The position numbers and the translations under genes are program-made. This document shows, one piece after another, positions 35,700 to 45,918 of a stretch of DNA of 64,000 nt. Below the pieces are notes generated by a model, which saw only the letters and a program-made list of their open reading frames with translations, was not told where the DNA came from and did no database searches. The number at the start of each line of letters is the position of its first letter. Positions within the stretch are counted from its first letter, which is position 1. This DNA comes from Chitinophagales bacterium (lineage in GTDB: Bacteria > Bacteroidota > Bacteroidia > Chitinophagales > UBA8649): positions 124,001-188,000 of the forward strand of contig JACJYS010000004.1 in assembly GCA_020635995.1 (NCBI GenBank), written 5' to 3'.

Positions 35700-36335
35700 T
35701 TAATTGCGTTTTCTACTTCTGTTATTTCTGTAATTTTTGTTTTTGTTGTTTCGCCCGTTTCTATTATTATTGTTATTAAATTTCTTTTTGCTTGACTGCA
35801 CATTTTTAAGTGTTACTTCATCGCTTAAACTCAGTTGGTCGTTAGAAATTATTTCCAAATCATTAATAATAGTTTCGTCTGTTACGGTTTCGCTGTTCCA
35901 GTTGTTATGCACTATTTTCATATAGTTGGCTATACATTTGGTAAAACCATGTTTAATTTCGCCATCTTCCATTTCTATGGCTTTATTAATCATTGTTTGT
36001 ATGTTTTTTCCGTAATGTTTAAACTTAGTGTTCTTTTTTGGGTAGCTAAATCTCTCAGGTTTAGCAAATACCTCTTCTCTTTCAGGAATAGGAAAAGGAG
36101 AATTAACGTCCAATTTAAAATCGGACATTATAAACAAATGATCCCACAGCAAGTGGTTAAAATCATCTACATTTTTTAAGTGTGGATTTAAGGAAGCCAT
36201 TATATTTATTATCTCTTCGGCTACGCCTTGTCTTTTTTTATCGTCTTTAATAGTTATGGCATGTTCTACTAAGTTCTGTATGTGCCTGCCATATTCTTTT
36301 AATTGTATTTGTCCTCTTTGTGTATTATAATCCAT
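35700..36335 (-). CDS. DUF4290 family protein with basic Asn/Arg-rich tail
   Basis: The 211-residue product starts with MDYNTQRGQIQLKEYGRHIQ (shown within limit), the hallmark of DUF4290, a family restricted to Bacteroidota and of unknown function. The body (about 1-165) is helical. The tail from about 185 is low-complexity, made of Asn, Arg and Lys, and likely disordered and able to bind nucleic acid. It is minus-strand like its neighbours but has longer gaps (33 bp to accA, 143 bp to the helicase). Confidence 0.85.
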   Translation of the reverse strand: MDYNTQRGQIQLKEYGRHIQNLVEHAITIKDDKKRQGVAEEIINIMASLNPHLKNVDDFNHLLWDHLFIMSDFKLDVNSPFPIPEREEVFAKPERFSYPKKNTKFKHYGKNIQTMINKAIEMEDGEIKHGFTKCIANYMKIVHNNWNSETVTDETIINDLEIISNDQLSLSDEVTLKNVQSSKKKFNNNNNRNGRNNKNKNYRNNRSRKRN

Positions 36336-36478
36336 ATAATTTTTGTATGTTATTCAATATGTTTTTTAAGGAGAATTTCAGTTTTTTTATTGGAGGTATG
36401 CTCTGTATTTTTTCTGAAAACGTACGCAAGTTACTAAGTTTTTTAAATATGCTAATATTTTTGGCTGAATTTGTTTAT

Positions 36479-38755
36479 CTAATCTAATATTTTCAGTTTA
36501 GCAAACTTCAACATTATTTTTCTTTCGCCTTCGTTTTCAAAAATTATAGTAGCTATACTATTAGCTCCTTGTGCTATAAAAGTTACTTTACCTTTGCCAA
36601 ATCTATTGTGTAGCACTTGCTGCCCTACTTTTAGTAAAGATACATCATCCGGTTCAAAATCTGTGGGCAATTTTTCAGCTGCATTAGGTCGTCTTATTAG
36701 TTTTGCTTCTCTTTTTTTAGTAAAACTTCTACTTAATCCAGATTCACTTGTTTTAGGCTGTAAATCTATTTTGTTTTCAGTAGGTTTAGCCACTCCCATT
36801 AGTTCTATATCTCCTTCGGGCAGTTCTTTTAAAAATCTACTGGGCTCGCAATATTGCAAACTTCCAAATTTATACCGTGTATTGGCAAAACTTAAAAATA
36901 AGTGTTTTTCGGCTCGGGTTATTGCCACATAAAACAGCCTTCTTTCCTCTTCTAAATCTTCTCTTGTATATAAGGACATAGCTGAAGGAAATAAATTTTC
37001 TTCTAAACCTACTACAAAAACTACAGGAAACTCTAATCCTTTAGCCGCATGAATGGTCATCATTTTTACGGCTTCATCTCCTTCTTTTACAGTATCATCG
37101 CCTGTCAGTAGGCTAATATTTTGCAAATAAGCTCCTAAACTTCTGTCATTTTCGGCATCGTTGGCATTTTCTACTACATCTTGCACACTAAACTCCTTTA
37201 TACCGTTTAGCAACTCTTGTATATTTTCATATCTGCTAACGCCTTCTACTGTTTTATCATTAAAAAGTTCTTGCAATATTTGTGTAGATTTGGCTACATG
37301 GCTGGCTACTTCATAAGCATTTTTAGTATTTAGCATGGTTTGAAAACTCTGTATCATAGTTACAAACTCCCGTATAGAAGTAGTGGTGCGTGTAGGCATT
37401 TTAAACTGCTCTATTTTATCCATAACTTCCCACATGGTAACTCCATAATGATTAGCTATAACCGTAAGTTTATCTATGGTAGTATCTCCTATGCCTCGCT
37501 TTGGATAGTTTATAACTCTACGCAAAGATTCCTCTTCTGCCGGATTTACCAAAAGTTTTAAATAGGCTAAAAGGTCTTTTATTTCTTTACGTTGATAAAA
37601 AGAAAGACCGCCATATATTTTATACGGGATATTTATACGCCTTAAAGCTTCCTCCATAGCTCTTGATTGAGCATTTGTTCTATAAAGAATGGCAAAATCA
37701 TCATTGCTCAGTTGCTCATTCATTTTTATTTGAAAAATAATATCAGCTACTTTTTTTCCTTCTTCATTATCGCTAATAGTTCTAAACAATTTTATTTTTT
37801 CGCCTTTTTTATTGTCTGTCCAAATTTGCTTAGCTATTTGATTTTGGTTGTGTTTTATAAGATAATTAGCGGCATTTACTATCTGTGGCGTGCTTCTATA
37901 GTTCTGTTCTAATTTTACTAAATGATAATCTGGAAAGTCTTTTTGAAAATGCAGTATATTGGTTATGGTAGCTCCTCTAAAAGCATAGATACTTTGAGCA
38001 TCATCGCCCACTACACTAATTTGATGGTGAACGGCAGCCAGCTTTTTTATAATAGCATATTGGGCGGTGTTAGTATCCTGAAACTCATCTATTAATATAT
38101 GCTGAAACCTATGCTGGTAATAATATAAACTCTCCGGATATGTAGAAAGTAGAATATAGAAATTAAACAATAAATCATCAAAGTCCATAGCTCCATTTTG
38201 CTTACATTTGGTAGCGTAAATTTTATAAATTTGAGCTATTTGTGGTCTTCCCGATGCCTTATCTTCTTCTATCATTTCTATATTTTCCAAATATTGCTCA
38301 GGACTTATCAAAGCATTTTTAGCTTGAGAAATTCTATAAAAAACTTGGCTTGGCTTATAAGCTTTATCGTCTAAATTTTGAGCTTTAAGTATTTGTTTTA
38401 TCACACTTTTAGAATCGGCAGTATCATAAATGGTAAAATTTTGAGGGTAGCCCAGTTTATTGGCTTCTCGCCTTAAAATACGTGCAAAAACAGAGTGGAA
38501 AGTGCCCATATATAAGTTTCGGGCTTCAGTGCCTGCAATTTTTTCAATACGTTGCCGCATTTCTGCTGCCGCTTTATTGGTAAATGTAAGTGCCAATATA
38601 TTAAATGAATCTACACCCATTTCTATTAAATAAGCTATTCTATAAGTAAGCACTCTTGTTTTGCCAGAGCCGGGACCTGCTACTATTAGCATAGGTCCAT
38701 CAGTATAACTCACAGCTTCCCGTTGCGGAGCATTCAATTCCTCTAAAAAATTCAT
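36479..38755 (-). CDS. UvrD/PcrA-type superfamily 1 DNA helicase
   Basis: The 758-residue protein is a 3'-5' helicase of the UvrD/PcrA group. Motifs in order: Q-motif LNAPQREAV, Walker A AGPGSGKTR at 26-34, LTFTNKAAAEMR, LIDEFQDTN (Walker B), VGDDAQSIYAFRGA, YRSTPQI, MTIHAAKGLEFP and VAITRAEK. The C-terminus has a PcrA-like tudor segment (VLHNRFGKGKV). It unwinds DNA in nucleotide excision and mismatch repair and clears RNA polymerase or RecA. The gene could be called uvrD or pcrA. Confidence 0.93.
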   Translation of the reverse strand: MNFLEELNAPQREAVSYTDGPMLIVAGPGSGKTRVLTYRIAYLIEMGVDSFNILALTFTNKAAAEMRQRIEKIAGTEARNLYMGTFHSVFARILRREANKLGYPQNFTIYDTADSKSVIKQILKAQNLDDKAYKPSQVFYRISQAKNALISPEQYLENIEMIEEDKASGRPQIAQIYKIYATKCKQNGAMDFDDLLFNFYILLSTYPESLYYYQHRFQHILIDEFQDTNTAQYAIIKKLAAVHHQISVVGDDAQSIYAFRGATITNILHFQKDFPDYHLVKLEQNYRSTPQIVNAANYLIKHNQNQIAKQIWTDNKKGEKIKLFRTISDNEEGKKVADIIFQIKMNEQLSNDDFAILYRTNAQSRAMEEALRRINIPYKIYGGLSFYQRKEIKDLLAYLKLLVNPAEEESLRRVINYPKRGIGDTTIDKLTVIANHYGVTMWEVMDKIEQFKMPTRTTTSIREFVTMIQSFQTMLNTKNAYEVASHVAKSTQILQELFNDKTVEGVSRYENIQELLNGIKEFSVQDVVENANDAENDRSLGAYLQNISLLTGDDTVKEGDEAVKMMTIHAAKGLEFPVVFVVGLEENLFPSAMSLYTREDLEEERRLFYVAITRAEKHLFLSFANTRYKFGSLQYCEPSRFLKELPEGDIELMGVAKPTENKIDLQPKTSESGLSRSFTKKREAKLIRRPNAAEKLPTDFEPDDVSLLKVGQQVLHNRFGKGKVTFIAQGANSIATIIFENEGERKIMLKFAKLKILD

Positions 38756-38837
38756 GCGGTAAAATTAATTGATAAATAAATCAATTAAAATAAGTTTCAT
38801 AAAAAGTAGTTAACATTATTCTTATAAATGTATGTCT

Positions 38838-38845
38838 TATATTTG
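38838..38845 (+). promoter_or_regulatory. -7 promoter element before the MauE/thioredoxin-like gene
   Basis: TATATTTG lies 14 bp before the ATG at 38860. No strong -33 TTG is seen. Confidence 0.5.
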
Positions 38846-38859
38846 CACAACTCTTTATC

Positions 38860-39759
38860 ATGAAAAAAATATTACAGATTCTAACAGGGGCAATAGTATT
38901 ACACATTACTTATCTGCTTTTTAAAAATATAGATTATTTTGAACTCTATTTATTTAACCTTATTCCTGTAATTAATTTTAACACTACAGCAGTTTTTACA
39001 CGAATAATTTTAGCTTTAATTGCTACAATTGGCATTGCAAATCTATTATTATTAGCAACCCCCAAATTTAATAAAACAGCAGGTATTGCTTTGTTTGTAT
39101 TCTCTTGTATCACTTTCATTTCCAGTTTAAGCAAACATTATATAATATGTGATTGCTTTAATTACAAATCTTTAATGTACAATTTCAATGTACCTATTGT
39201 CTTTTTTATACTCAGCATATTTTTGTTTTACAACCCAAACAAAGCACAATTATTAAGCAAATTTCAAAAATATATTTTGCCGTCTATTTTAGTAGTTTCA
39301 CTAAGCATTATAACCATTTTATCCGCTCCAGACTTTTTTCTTTTTAAAACACCAAATAAGACAAATAAGCCTATAGATTATTCTATTATATCTAAACCTT
39401 CTGAAAATACATTAAAAGAATTATTGACAGAAAATGATAAAAAATTAGTAGCCTTTGTTGACCCGGAATGTACATTTTGCCAAAAAACGATAATCAAATT
39501 GAGCATTATGGCAAGGAAATTAAAACTTTATAATCATATTTTTTTATTAGAAACGGACGGTAGCGAAAAAATAGATGATTTTATGGCAAAATATCATTTA
39601 GATAAATTAAATCATCAATACTTTTTTGTTAATGATGTTGCCAAATTAAATAAAGGTAAGTTTCCGTATATTATTTTAGCCGAAGGCGAAAACATAAACT
39701 ACGAATTTGAATACCGAAACTTAGATGAAAAAACCATCAAACAGTTTTTTAAAAACTAA
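38860..39759 (+). CDS. membrane protein with C-terminal thioredoxin-like CxxC domain
   Basis: The 299-residue protein has about four membrane helices in residues 1-155 (VKOR/MauE/DoxX-like size and layout, with a C97-D-C99 pair between helices) and a soluble domain from about 180. That domain has FVDPECTFCQKT, with C204 and C207 forming a redox motif after a strand, then a thioredoxin-like order of strands and helices. The fusion suggests electron transfer through the membrane to an envelope disulfide, similar to MauE-type methylamine utilisation or thiol systems. Exact family uncertain. Confidence 0.65.
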   Translation: MKKILQILTGAIVLHITYLLFKNIDYFELYLFNLIPVINFNTTAVFTRIILALIATIGIANLLLLATPKFNKTAGIALFVFSCITFISSLSKHYIICDCFNYKSLMYNFNVPIVFFILSIFLFYNPNKAQLLSKFQKYILPSILVVSLSIITILSAPDFFLFKTPNKTNKPIDYSIISKPSENTLKELLTENDKKLVAFVDPECTFCQKTIIKLSIMARKLKLYNHIFLLETDGSEKIDDFMAKYHLDKLNHQYFFVNDVAKLNKGKFPYIILAEGENINYEFEYRNLDEKTIKQFFKN

Positions 39760-39814
39760 TTTTCTTCTAAAAAAGATATAAAACATAAAGGTTTCTTTTA
39801 CACATTCTATTCCG

Positions 39815-39822
39815 TACCTTTG
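39815..39822 (+). promoter_or_regulatory. -7 promoter element of uvrA
   Basis: TACCTTTG lies 8 bp before the ATG at 39831, giving a nearly leaderless or very short 5' UTR. A TTTC sits at the -33 position. Confidence 0.55.
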
Positions 39823-39830
39823 CACCGCCA

Positions 39831-42683
39831 ATGCAAAACGAAGATTTCACATACCAAGAACCAGAGTTTATTGATGTAGAAGGTGCAAGAGTGCACAACC
39901 TTAAAAACATTAATGTAAAAATACCAAGAAATCAATTGGTTGTTATTACCGGTATAAGTGGTAGCGGTAAATCTTCGTTAGCTTTTGACACTATTTATGC
40001 CGAAGGACAAAGGAGATATTTAGATACTTTTTCTAACTACGCCCGCCAGTTTATAGGCAATATGGAACGCCCCGATGTGGACAGCATAACGGGTTTAAGT
40101 CCTGTAATTTCTATAGAGCAAAAAACCGTAAGTAAAAACCCTCGGAGTACTGTAGGAACGATTACTGAAGTTTATGATTTTTTCCGTTTATTTTTTGCTC
40201 GTGCAGCCGATGCTTATTCTTATGTTTCAGGCAAAAAAATGGAGCAATTTTCTGAAAATCAGGTTTTTGACACCATTTCAGAAAAATATAACAATCAAAA
40301 TATAGCTGTTTTAGCTCCGCAAGTACGTGGGCGAAAAGGACATTATAGAGAACTTTTTGATTCTTTATTTAAAAAAGGATTTTTAAAAGTAAGAGTAGAT
40401 GGCGAAATAGTAGAAATAACGCCTAAAATGCAGGTGGATAGATATAAAGTGCATGATATTGAAGCCATTGTAGATAGACTTAAAGTAAAAGAAGGTAATG
40501 AAGATCGTTTAAAAAAATCTTTAGATACCGCTATGAAAATGGGAGAAGGTTTGCTTTTTATTTTAAATATAGAAACCAATGAAGTAGCCCCTTTTAGCAA
40601 AAACTTAATGGATACCGATAGTGGTATTTCTTACGATACGCCTTCGCCTAATACTTTTTCATATAATTCGCCTTACGGAATGTGTCCTACCTGTAAAGGT
40701 TTGGGTTTCAACCTACAATTAAGTGAAGAATTAATGATTCCTAATCCTAAAATGAGTATTAATGATGGAGGAATTGAACCCTTAGGAAAACGCAGAAAAG
40801 GATATTTATTTGATGAATTAAAAAGATTTGCCAAAAAATATAAGTTTGATTTAGCCACACCTGTTGAAAATATTCCGAGAGAAACGCTAAACGTAATTTT
40901 ATATGGAGATGCCAACCAAGATACGCCTACCAATAATTATGAAGAAACAGATGCTGACAGGTGGTACACTTTAGATAATGGCGGTGTGCAAGGCTTGCTA
41001 ATGAGAAGCTATAACGATACCAGCTCGGATAGCATTAGAAAATGGGCAGAAAAATACATGATTCAAGAAACCTGTAATTCTTGCAATGGTTATCGGCTTA
41101 AAACAGAATCGATGCATTTTAAAATAGATGGTTTACACATAGGGCAAGTAGCAGCTTTTAATCTTGATGATTTAAAACAGTGGCTTACTAATATAGAAAC
41201 CCGATTAAGCACAAAACAACAAGAAATAGCTACCGAAATTTTAAAAGAAATTAGAGAACGCATAGGCTTTTTGTTAGATGTTGGTTTAGGATATTTAAGC
41301 CTTGACCGACCGTCAAGAAGTTTATCCGGTGGAGAAGCTCAGCGTATTAGACTGGCTACGCAAATAGGTTCTCAGCTAAGTGGCGTTACCTACATTTTAG
41401 ATGAACCCAGCATAGGTTTGCACCAAAGAGATAATGAGCGGTTGATACAATCTTTAAAAAAATTAGCGGCTGAAGATAATACCGTTATTGTGGTAGAACA
41501 CGATAAAGATATTATGCTGGCTTGCGATTATTTAATAGATATAGGGCCAAAAGCAGGAGAGCATGGTGGCGAAATTGTAGCACATGGTACACCCAGTGAG
41601 TTTAAAAAATTTAGAAGTGAAACTGCTGATTATCTATTTGGCAAAAAAGAAATAGCCGTACCCAAAACAAGGAGTAAAGGCAATGGCAATTTTATAGAAC
41701 TTAAAGGTCTTACCGGCAATAATTTAAAAAATATAGACATTAAGTTTCCTTTAGGTACATTTATATGTATCACAGGTGTTTCGGGAAGTGGAAAATCTAC
41801 TATAGTTAATGAAACCCTCTACCCTATTTTACACGAGCATGTTTATCAGGCTAAAGACAAACCTTTGCCATATAAAAGCATAAAAGGTTTAGAACATATA
41901 GATAAAGTAATAGAGATAGACCAAAGTCCTATTGGTAGAACTCCCCGGTCAAACCCTGCTACTTACATAAAAGTATTTGACGAGATTAGAAAGCTGTTTT
42001 CTATGACTCCCGAAGCTCAAATTAGAGGTTTTCAACCGGGTAGATTTTCTTTTAATGTAAAAGGTGGCAGATGCGAAGAATGTAAAGGCGGTGGCGTACA
42101 AGTTATAGAAATGAATTTTTTGCCCAACGTAGAAGTTGAATGTCCTAAATGCTTAGGCAAAAGATATAATAGAGAAACACTGGAAGTTCGCTACAAAGGA
42201 AAATCTATTTACGATGTGCTTGAAATGACCGTAGAAGATGCCGTAGATTTTTTTGAAGCATTGCCCAAAATACATAGAAAATTAAAGACTCTTTTAGATG
42301 TAGGCTTAGGATACCTACGCTTAGGACAAAGTTCTACAACTATTTCCGGTGGCGAAGCTCAGCGAGTAAAACTATCTGCTGAATTAAGTAAAAAAGATAC
42401 AGGAAGCACATTTTATATATTGGACGAACCCACTACAGGACTTCATTTTGAAGATATACGAGTTTTGCTAAAAGTTTTAAATAAATTAGTAAAAAAAGGA
42501 AATACCGTATTAGTTATAGAACACAATATGGATGTTATAAAAATGGCTGACCACATTATAGATATTGGTCCTGAAGGTGGCGAAAAAGGCGGTACTATTG
42601 TGTGTGAAGGCACTCCGGAGCAAGTAGCCAAAAACAAAGAAAGCCACACCGCTAAGTTTTTAAAGGCAGAGTTGAAGTTTTAA
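39831..42683 (+). CDS. uvrA: excinuclease ABC subunit A
   Basis: UvrA is the damage-sensing ATPase dimer of nucleotide excision repair. The 950-residue protein has two ABC modules: first Walker A GISGSGKSS at 41-49 and signature RSLSGGEAQRIRLATQ; second Walker A GVSGSGKST and signature TTISGGEAQRVKLSAE. Zinc-finger cysteines are present (CPTCKGLG and CNSCNG in the first half; CEECKGGG and CPKCLGKR in the second). Length and order are normal. Its leader is very short because the promoter is only 8 bp away. Confidence 0.97.
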   Translation: MQNEDFTYQEPEFIDVEGARVHNLKNINVKIPRNQLVVITGISGSGKSSLAFDTIYAEGQRRYLDTFSNYARQFIGNMERPDVDSITGLSPVISIEQKTVSKNPRSTVGTITEVYDFFRLFFARAADAYSYVSGKKMEQFSENQVFDTISEKYNNQNIAVLAPQVRGRKGHYRELFDSLFKKGFLKVRVDGEIVEITPKMQVDRYKVHDIEAIVDRLKVKEGNEDRLKKSLDTAMKMGEGLLFILNIETNEVAPFSKNLMDTDSGISYDTPSPNTFSYNSPYGMCPTCKGLGFNLQLSEELMIPNPKMSINDGGIEPLGKRRKGYLFDELKRFAKKYKFDLATPVENIPRETLNVILYGDANQDTPTNNYEETDADRWYTLDNGGVQGLLMRSYNDTSSDSIRKWAEKYMIQETCNSCNGYRLKTESMHFKIDGLHIGQVAAFNLDDLKQWLTNIETRLSTKQQEIATEILKEIRERIGFLLDVGLGYLSLDRPSRSLSGGEAQRIRLATQIGSQLSGVTYILDEPSIGLHQRDNERLIQSLKKLAAEDNTVIVVEHDKDIMLACDYLIDIGPKAGEHGGEIVAHGTPSEFKKFRSETADYLFGKKEIAVPKTRSKGNGNFIELKGLTGNNLKNIDIKFPLGTFICITGVSGSGKSTIVNETLYPILHEHVYQAKDKPLPYKSIKGLEHIDKVIEIDQSPIGRTPRSNPATYIKVFDEIRKLFSMTPEAQIRGFQPGRFSFNVKGGRCEECKGGGVQVIEMNFLPNVEVECPKCLGKRYNRETLEVRYKGKSIYDVLEMTVEDAVDFFEALPKIHRKLKTLLDVGLGYLRLGQSSTTISGGEAQRVKLSAELSKKDTGSTFYILDEPTTGLHFEDIRVLLKVLNKLVKKGNTVLVIEHNMDVIKMADHIIDIGPEGGEKGGTIVCEGTPEQVAKNKESHTAKFLKAELKF

Positions 42684-42910
42684 AACTCATTCGTACCACG
42701 AATATGTACCAGAGGAAGTAGAATAGAAGAAATATCTCTTTCTATCGCATTGGTCAAAATATACCAATCTGAACAAAATAGGAACAAGGTATAGAATATC
42801 AGTAATACTTGCCACTAAAAAAATAACAGCTTTCCATTAACAAATAAACATTAATACCTAATAATTAAACATTAAAACCCTACCTTTGCACGCTCAATTT
42901 AAAAGCATAA
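42684..42910. other. intergenic region with degenerate repeat copies and the typA promoter
   Basis: It contains a short relative of the dispersed hairpin (ATTCGTACCACGAAT near 42690) and a GAGGAAG...ATATCTCTTTCTAT stretch similar to that at 32577-32600. No gene is seen. Confidence 0.5.
42881..42888 (+). promoter_or_regulatory. -7 promoter element of typA
   Basis: TACCTTTG lies 22 bp before the ATG at 42911. Confidence 0.55.
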
Positions 42911-44680
42911 ATGAAATCAATTAGAAATATAGCTATTATAGCTCACGTTGACCACGGAAAAACTACTTTAGTAGATAAAATAATTCAAGCCTGTAAAGTA
43001 TTTGAAGACCATAAAGAAGTGGGAGAACTGCTTTTAGACAATAACGATTTGGAAAGAGAAAGAGGAATTACTATTCTTTCTAAAAATGTATCGGTAAACT
43101 ATAAAGATGTTAAAATCAACATTATAGATACTCCCGGGCACGCAGATTTTGGTGGAGAAGTAGAACGTGTGTTAAAAATGGCAGATGGCGTATTACTTTT
43201 AGTTGATGCGTTTGAAGGTGCTATGCCACAAACCCGATTTGTACTGAGCAAAGCTTTAGAATTAGGTTTAAAACCTATTTTGGTAGTAAACAAAGTAGAT
43301 AAAGAAAACTGCACACCCGATATAGTACAAGAAGATATTTTTGAATTAATGTTTAATCTTGATGCCACAGAAGAACAATTAGAGTTTACCACTATTTTTG
43401 GTTCGGCTAAACAAGGTTGGATGAGCCAAGATTGGAAAAAACCTACCGATAATATTTTCCCGCTTTTAGATGCTATACTTACAGAAATACCTGCTCCTCC
43501 TGTTGTAGAAGGTACACCTCAAATGCAAATAACTTCACTTGATTTCTCTCCTTTTACGGGAAGAATAGCCATAGGAAGAGTAGCCAGAGGAAAAGTGGAA
43601 GAAAATAAAGATTATATGCTTTGCAAAAAAGATGGCAATAAGAAAGTGAGAATTAAAGAACTACACACTTTTGTAGGCATGGGAAAAGATAGAGTTAAAG
43701 AGGTTCTTTGTGGCGATATTTGTGCTGTTACCGGCTTAGATGATTTTGAAATAGGCGACACTATTGCCGATTTAGAAAGCCCCGAACCACTAAAACGTAT
43801 TAAAGTAGATGAACCTACTATGAGTATGCTATTTACCATAAATAATAGTCCATTTTTTGGTAAAGAAGGAAAATTTGTAACCTCTCGCCAGCTTAGAGAA
43901 AGATTGTACAAAGAACTTGAAAAAAACTTGGCACTTAGAGTAGAAAATACAAATACCGAAGATAAATTTATAGTTTACGGAAGAGGTATTTTACACTTAT
44001 CGGTGCTTATAGAAACCATGAGAAGAGAAGGTTATGAACTACAAGTGGGCAAACCTCAAGTTATTACCAAAGAAATAAATGGCGTAAAATGCGAACCCAT
44101 AGAAATATTGGTAGTAGATGTTCCCGAAACTTCATCGGGGAAAGTAATAGAAATGGTAACTCAACGCAAAGGGGAACTTGAAGTGATGAACCCTAAAGGA
44201 GATTTAATGCATTTAGAATTTAATATTCCGTCAAGAGGACTTATAGGACTTAGAAATAACATGCTTACCGCCACAGCAGGAGAAGCTATTATTACGCATA
44301 GGTTTAAAGAATTTGCTCCTTACAAAGGCGATATAGAAAGCCGTTCTAAAGGCTCGTTGGTTTCTACAGAGCAAGGGCAAGTATTAGCTTACGCCATAGA
44401 TAAACTACAGGATAGAGGACGATTTTTTGTAGAGCCGGGTGAACAAATTTACAAAGGACAAGTTATAGGCGAACATACTAGAAACAACGATTTAGGTGTA
44501 AATCCTATTAAAGGAAAAAAACTAACAAATATGCGTGCTTCGGGTAGCGATGATAATGCTAAAATAGCTCCTAAAATTAATTTTTCTTTAGAGGAAAGTA
44601 TGGAATATATTAATGATGATGAGTACTTAGAAATTACGCCTGAAAATTTACGTATGCGTAAAATTGATTTTAGACCTTAG
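42911..44680 (+). CDS. typA: translational GTPase TypA/BipA
   Basis: TypA is a ribosome-binding GTPase related to EF-G, linked to 50S assembly and stress adaptation. The 589-residue protein has the G-domain P-loop HVDHGKTT at 12-19, the switch II motif DTPGHADFGGEVER, NKVDKE and the SAKQGW loop. The C-terminal TypA-specific domain includes EPGEQIYKGQVIGEH and GKKLTNMRASGSD. Length is slightly below the E. coli form, as usual in this phylum. Confidence 0.96.
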   Translation: MKSIRNIAIIAHVDHGKTTLVDKIIQACKVFEDHKEVGELLLDNNDLERERGITILSKNVSVNYKDVKINIIDTPGHADFGGEVERVLKMADGVLLLVDAFEGAMPQTRFVLSKALELGLKPILVVNKVDKENCTPDIVQEDIFELMFNLDATEEQLEFTTIFGSAKQGWMSQDWKKPTDNIFPLLDAILTEIPAPPVVEGTPQMQITSLDFSPFTGRIAIGRVARGKVEENKDYMLCKKDGNKKVRIKELHTFVGMGKDRVKEVLCGDICAVTGLDDFEIGDTIADLESPEPLKRIKVDEPTMSMLFTINNSPFFGKEGKFVTSRQLRERLYKELEKNLALRVENTNTEDKFIVYGRGILHLSVLIETMRREGYELQVGKPQVITKEINGVKCEPIEILVVDVPETSSGKVIEMVTQRKGELEVMNPKGDLMHLEFNIPSRGLIGLRNNMLTATAGEAIITHRFKEFAPYKGDIESRSKGSLVSTEQGQVLAYAIDKLQDRGRFFVEPGEQIYKGQVIGEHTRNNDLGVNPIKGKKLTNMRASGSDDNAKIAPKINFSLEESMEYINDDEYLEITPENLRMRKIDFRP

Positions 44681-44684
44681 TATT

Positions 44685-45836
44685 TTATTCTTTAAAAGGT
44701 TTGTAATCAATATTCCATGGAATATTCCAACAATTATCATTGTATAGTTTTATAGTCTTTTCTGTAAAAGAATAATTGTAAGAATTTTTATTATAACGAA
44801 TATCAGTATTTTTAGCGTATAAAACTTTTTGGTAAAAACTTGGTTTATAAATAGTATTTACTCCTAATGGATCTAAACCAATTTTTAAAAAAAATAATAG
44901 TAATTCATAATTGTATAATTTGTAAGCCACAATTAATAAATTATAATTATTAAAATAAAAATCTAAATTGGTATTATGTTGGTAAATAAACTTTACAATT
45001 TCAACATGCCTTTTTAAACTTCGCTTCTTAAAATTTTTTGAAACATATTTAAAAAAAGAACAACTTCTTATTTCTAACTGTGAAGTTAAAATAGTATATA
45101 CTATTGGTTCACCATATTTGTTTTTAGCCATAAAATTAGCACCCTTACTTAATAGAATGTTCACTTTTGCATAATCTATTTTTTTTTCAATAAAACAAAT
45201 TGCTAGTTCTATATTTAAGGGATGCTCAGTATCTGAAATTAAATTACTATAATTTGGATTTTTACGTAAAGCCCAAAAATCATCTACGATAAATTCTTCA
45301 AGTCTATAATATCTTAACCTATTATAATCTAATTGATGATAATTACAGACAGGTGCACCAAAACGATGTAATAGTAAATTCTTTATTTTTTTATAACTAA
45401 TTTGTTTTTCATCAATAAGTTCGTAATATTCAGAAATATCAGTAGCGTTATCAGCTAACCATATCATTTCTGTAGCACCAAAAATTTTTGAAATTGCATA
45501 CAAATCTTCTCTTAAATCATTAAAAAAATATAAATTATAGCTTTCATAAATGATTCTGTACCTATAAAAAGTATAAACAACCATAATTTCTTCATATATA
45601 TCAATACTATACATAAAAGGACCAGAAAATGAAATATGAAATTGTAATTCATAATCTTCCTCTATATATTCATATTGATTACAAAATATCTCCCAATCTC
45701 CTTCTTCTTTTTTTTCATTCATTACAGCTTTTTCTATTTTAAGTTCCTTTAAAAGTTCAAGTTCTTTTAAAAATTGTTTAGGTTTTCTTCTTCCATATAA
45801 TCCTGTGTCCATTATTAATACTGCATTAGTTGACAT
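44685..45836 (-). CDS. ankyrin-repeat protein, unknown function
   Basis: The product (383 residues from the preferred start) has an N-terminal part unlike anything I recognise, rich in Tyr and Glu, and a C-terminal set of ankyrin-like repeats (VNILLSKGANFMAKNKYGEP, HVEIVKFIYQHNTNLD, ELLLFFLKIGLDPLGVN). An in-frame start 90 bp upstream exists, but that extension is low-quality and would overlap the divergent transporter gene; MSTNAVLIMD at 45836 is a better start. It could be a polymorphic, immunity or strain-specific protein, as ankyrin proteins often are. High AT and absence of synteny cues make it a likely accessory gene. Confidence 0.65.
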   Translation of the reverse strand: MSTNAVLIMDTGLYGRRKPKQFLKELELLKELKIEKAVMNEKKEEGDWEIFCNQYEYIEEDYELQFHISFSGPFMYSIDIYEEIMVVYTFYRYRIIYESYNLYFFNDLREDLYAISKIFGATEMIWLADNATDISEYYELIDEKQISYKKIKNLLLHRFGAPVCNYHQLDYNRLRYYRLEEFIVDDFWALRKNPNYSNLISDTEHPLNIELAICFIEKKIDYAKVNILLSKGANFMAKNKYGEPIVYTILTSQLEIRSCSFFKYVSKNFKKRSLKRHVEIVKFIYQHNTNLDFYFNNYNLLIVAYKLYNYELLLFFLKIGLDPLGVNTIYKPSFYQKVLYAKNTDIRYNKNSYNYSFTEKTIKLYNDNCWNIPWNIDYKPFKE

Positions 45837-45918
45837 TTTAATATTTTTTTTCACAAAAATATAATAGCAAAACGCACTGTATTTACAATTTGAAATATTT
45901 TTCTTAATTTGGTCTATT

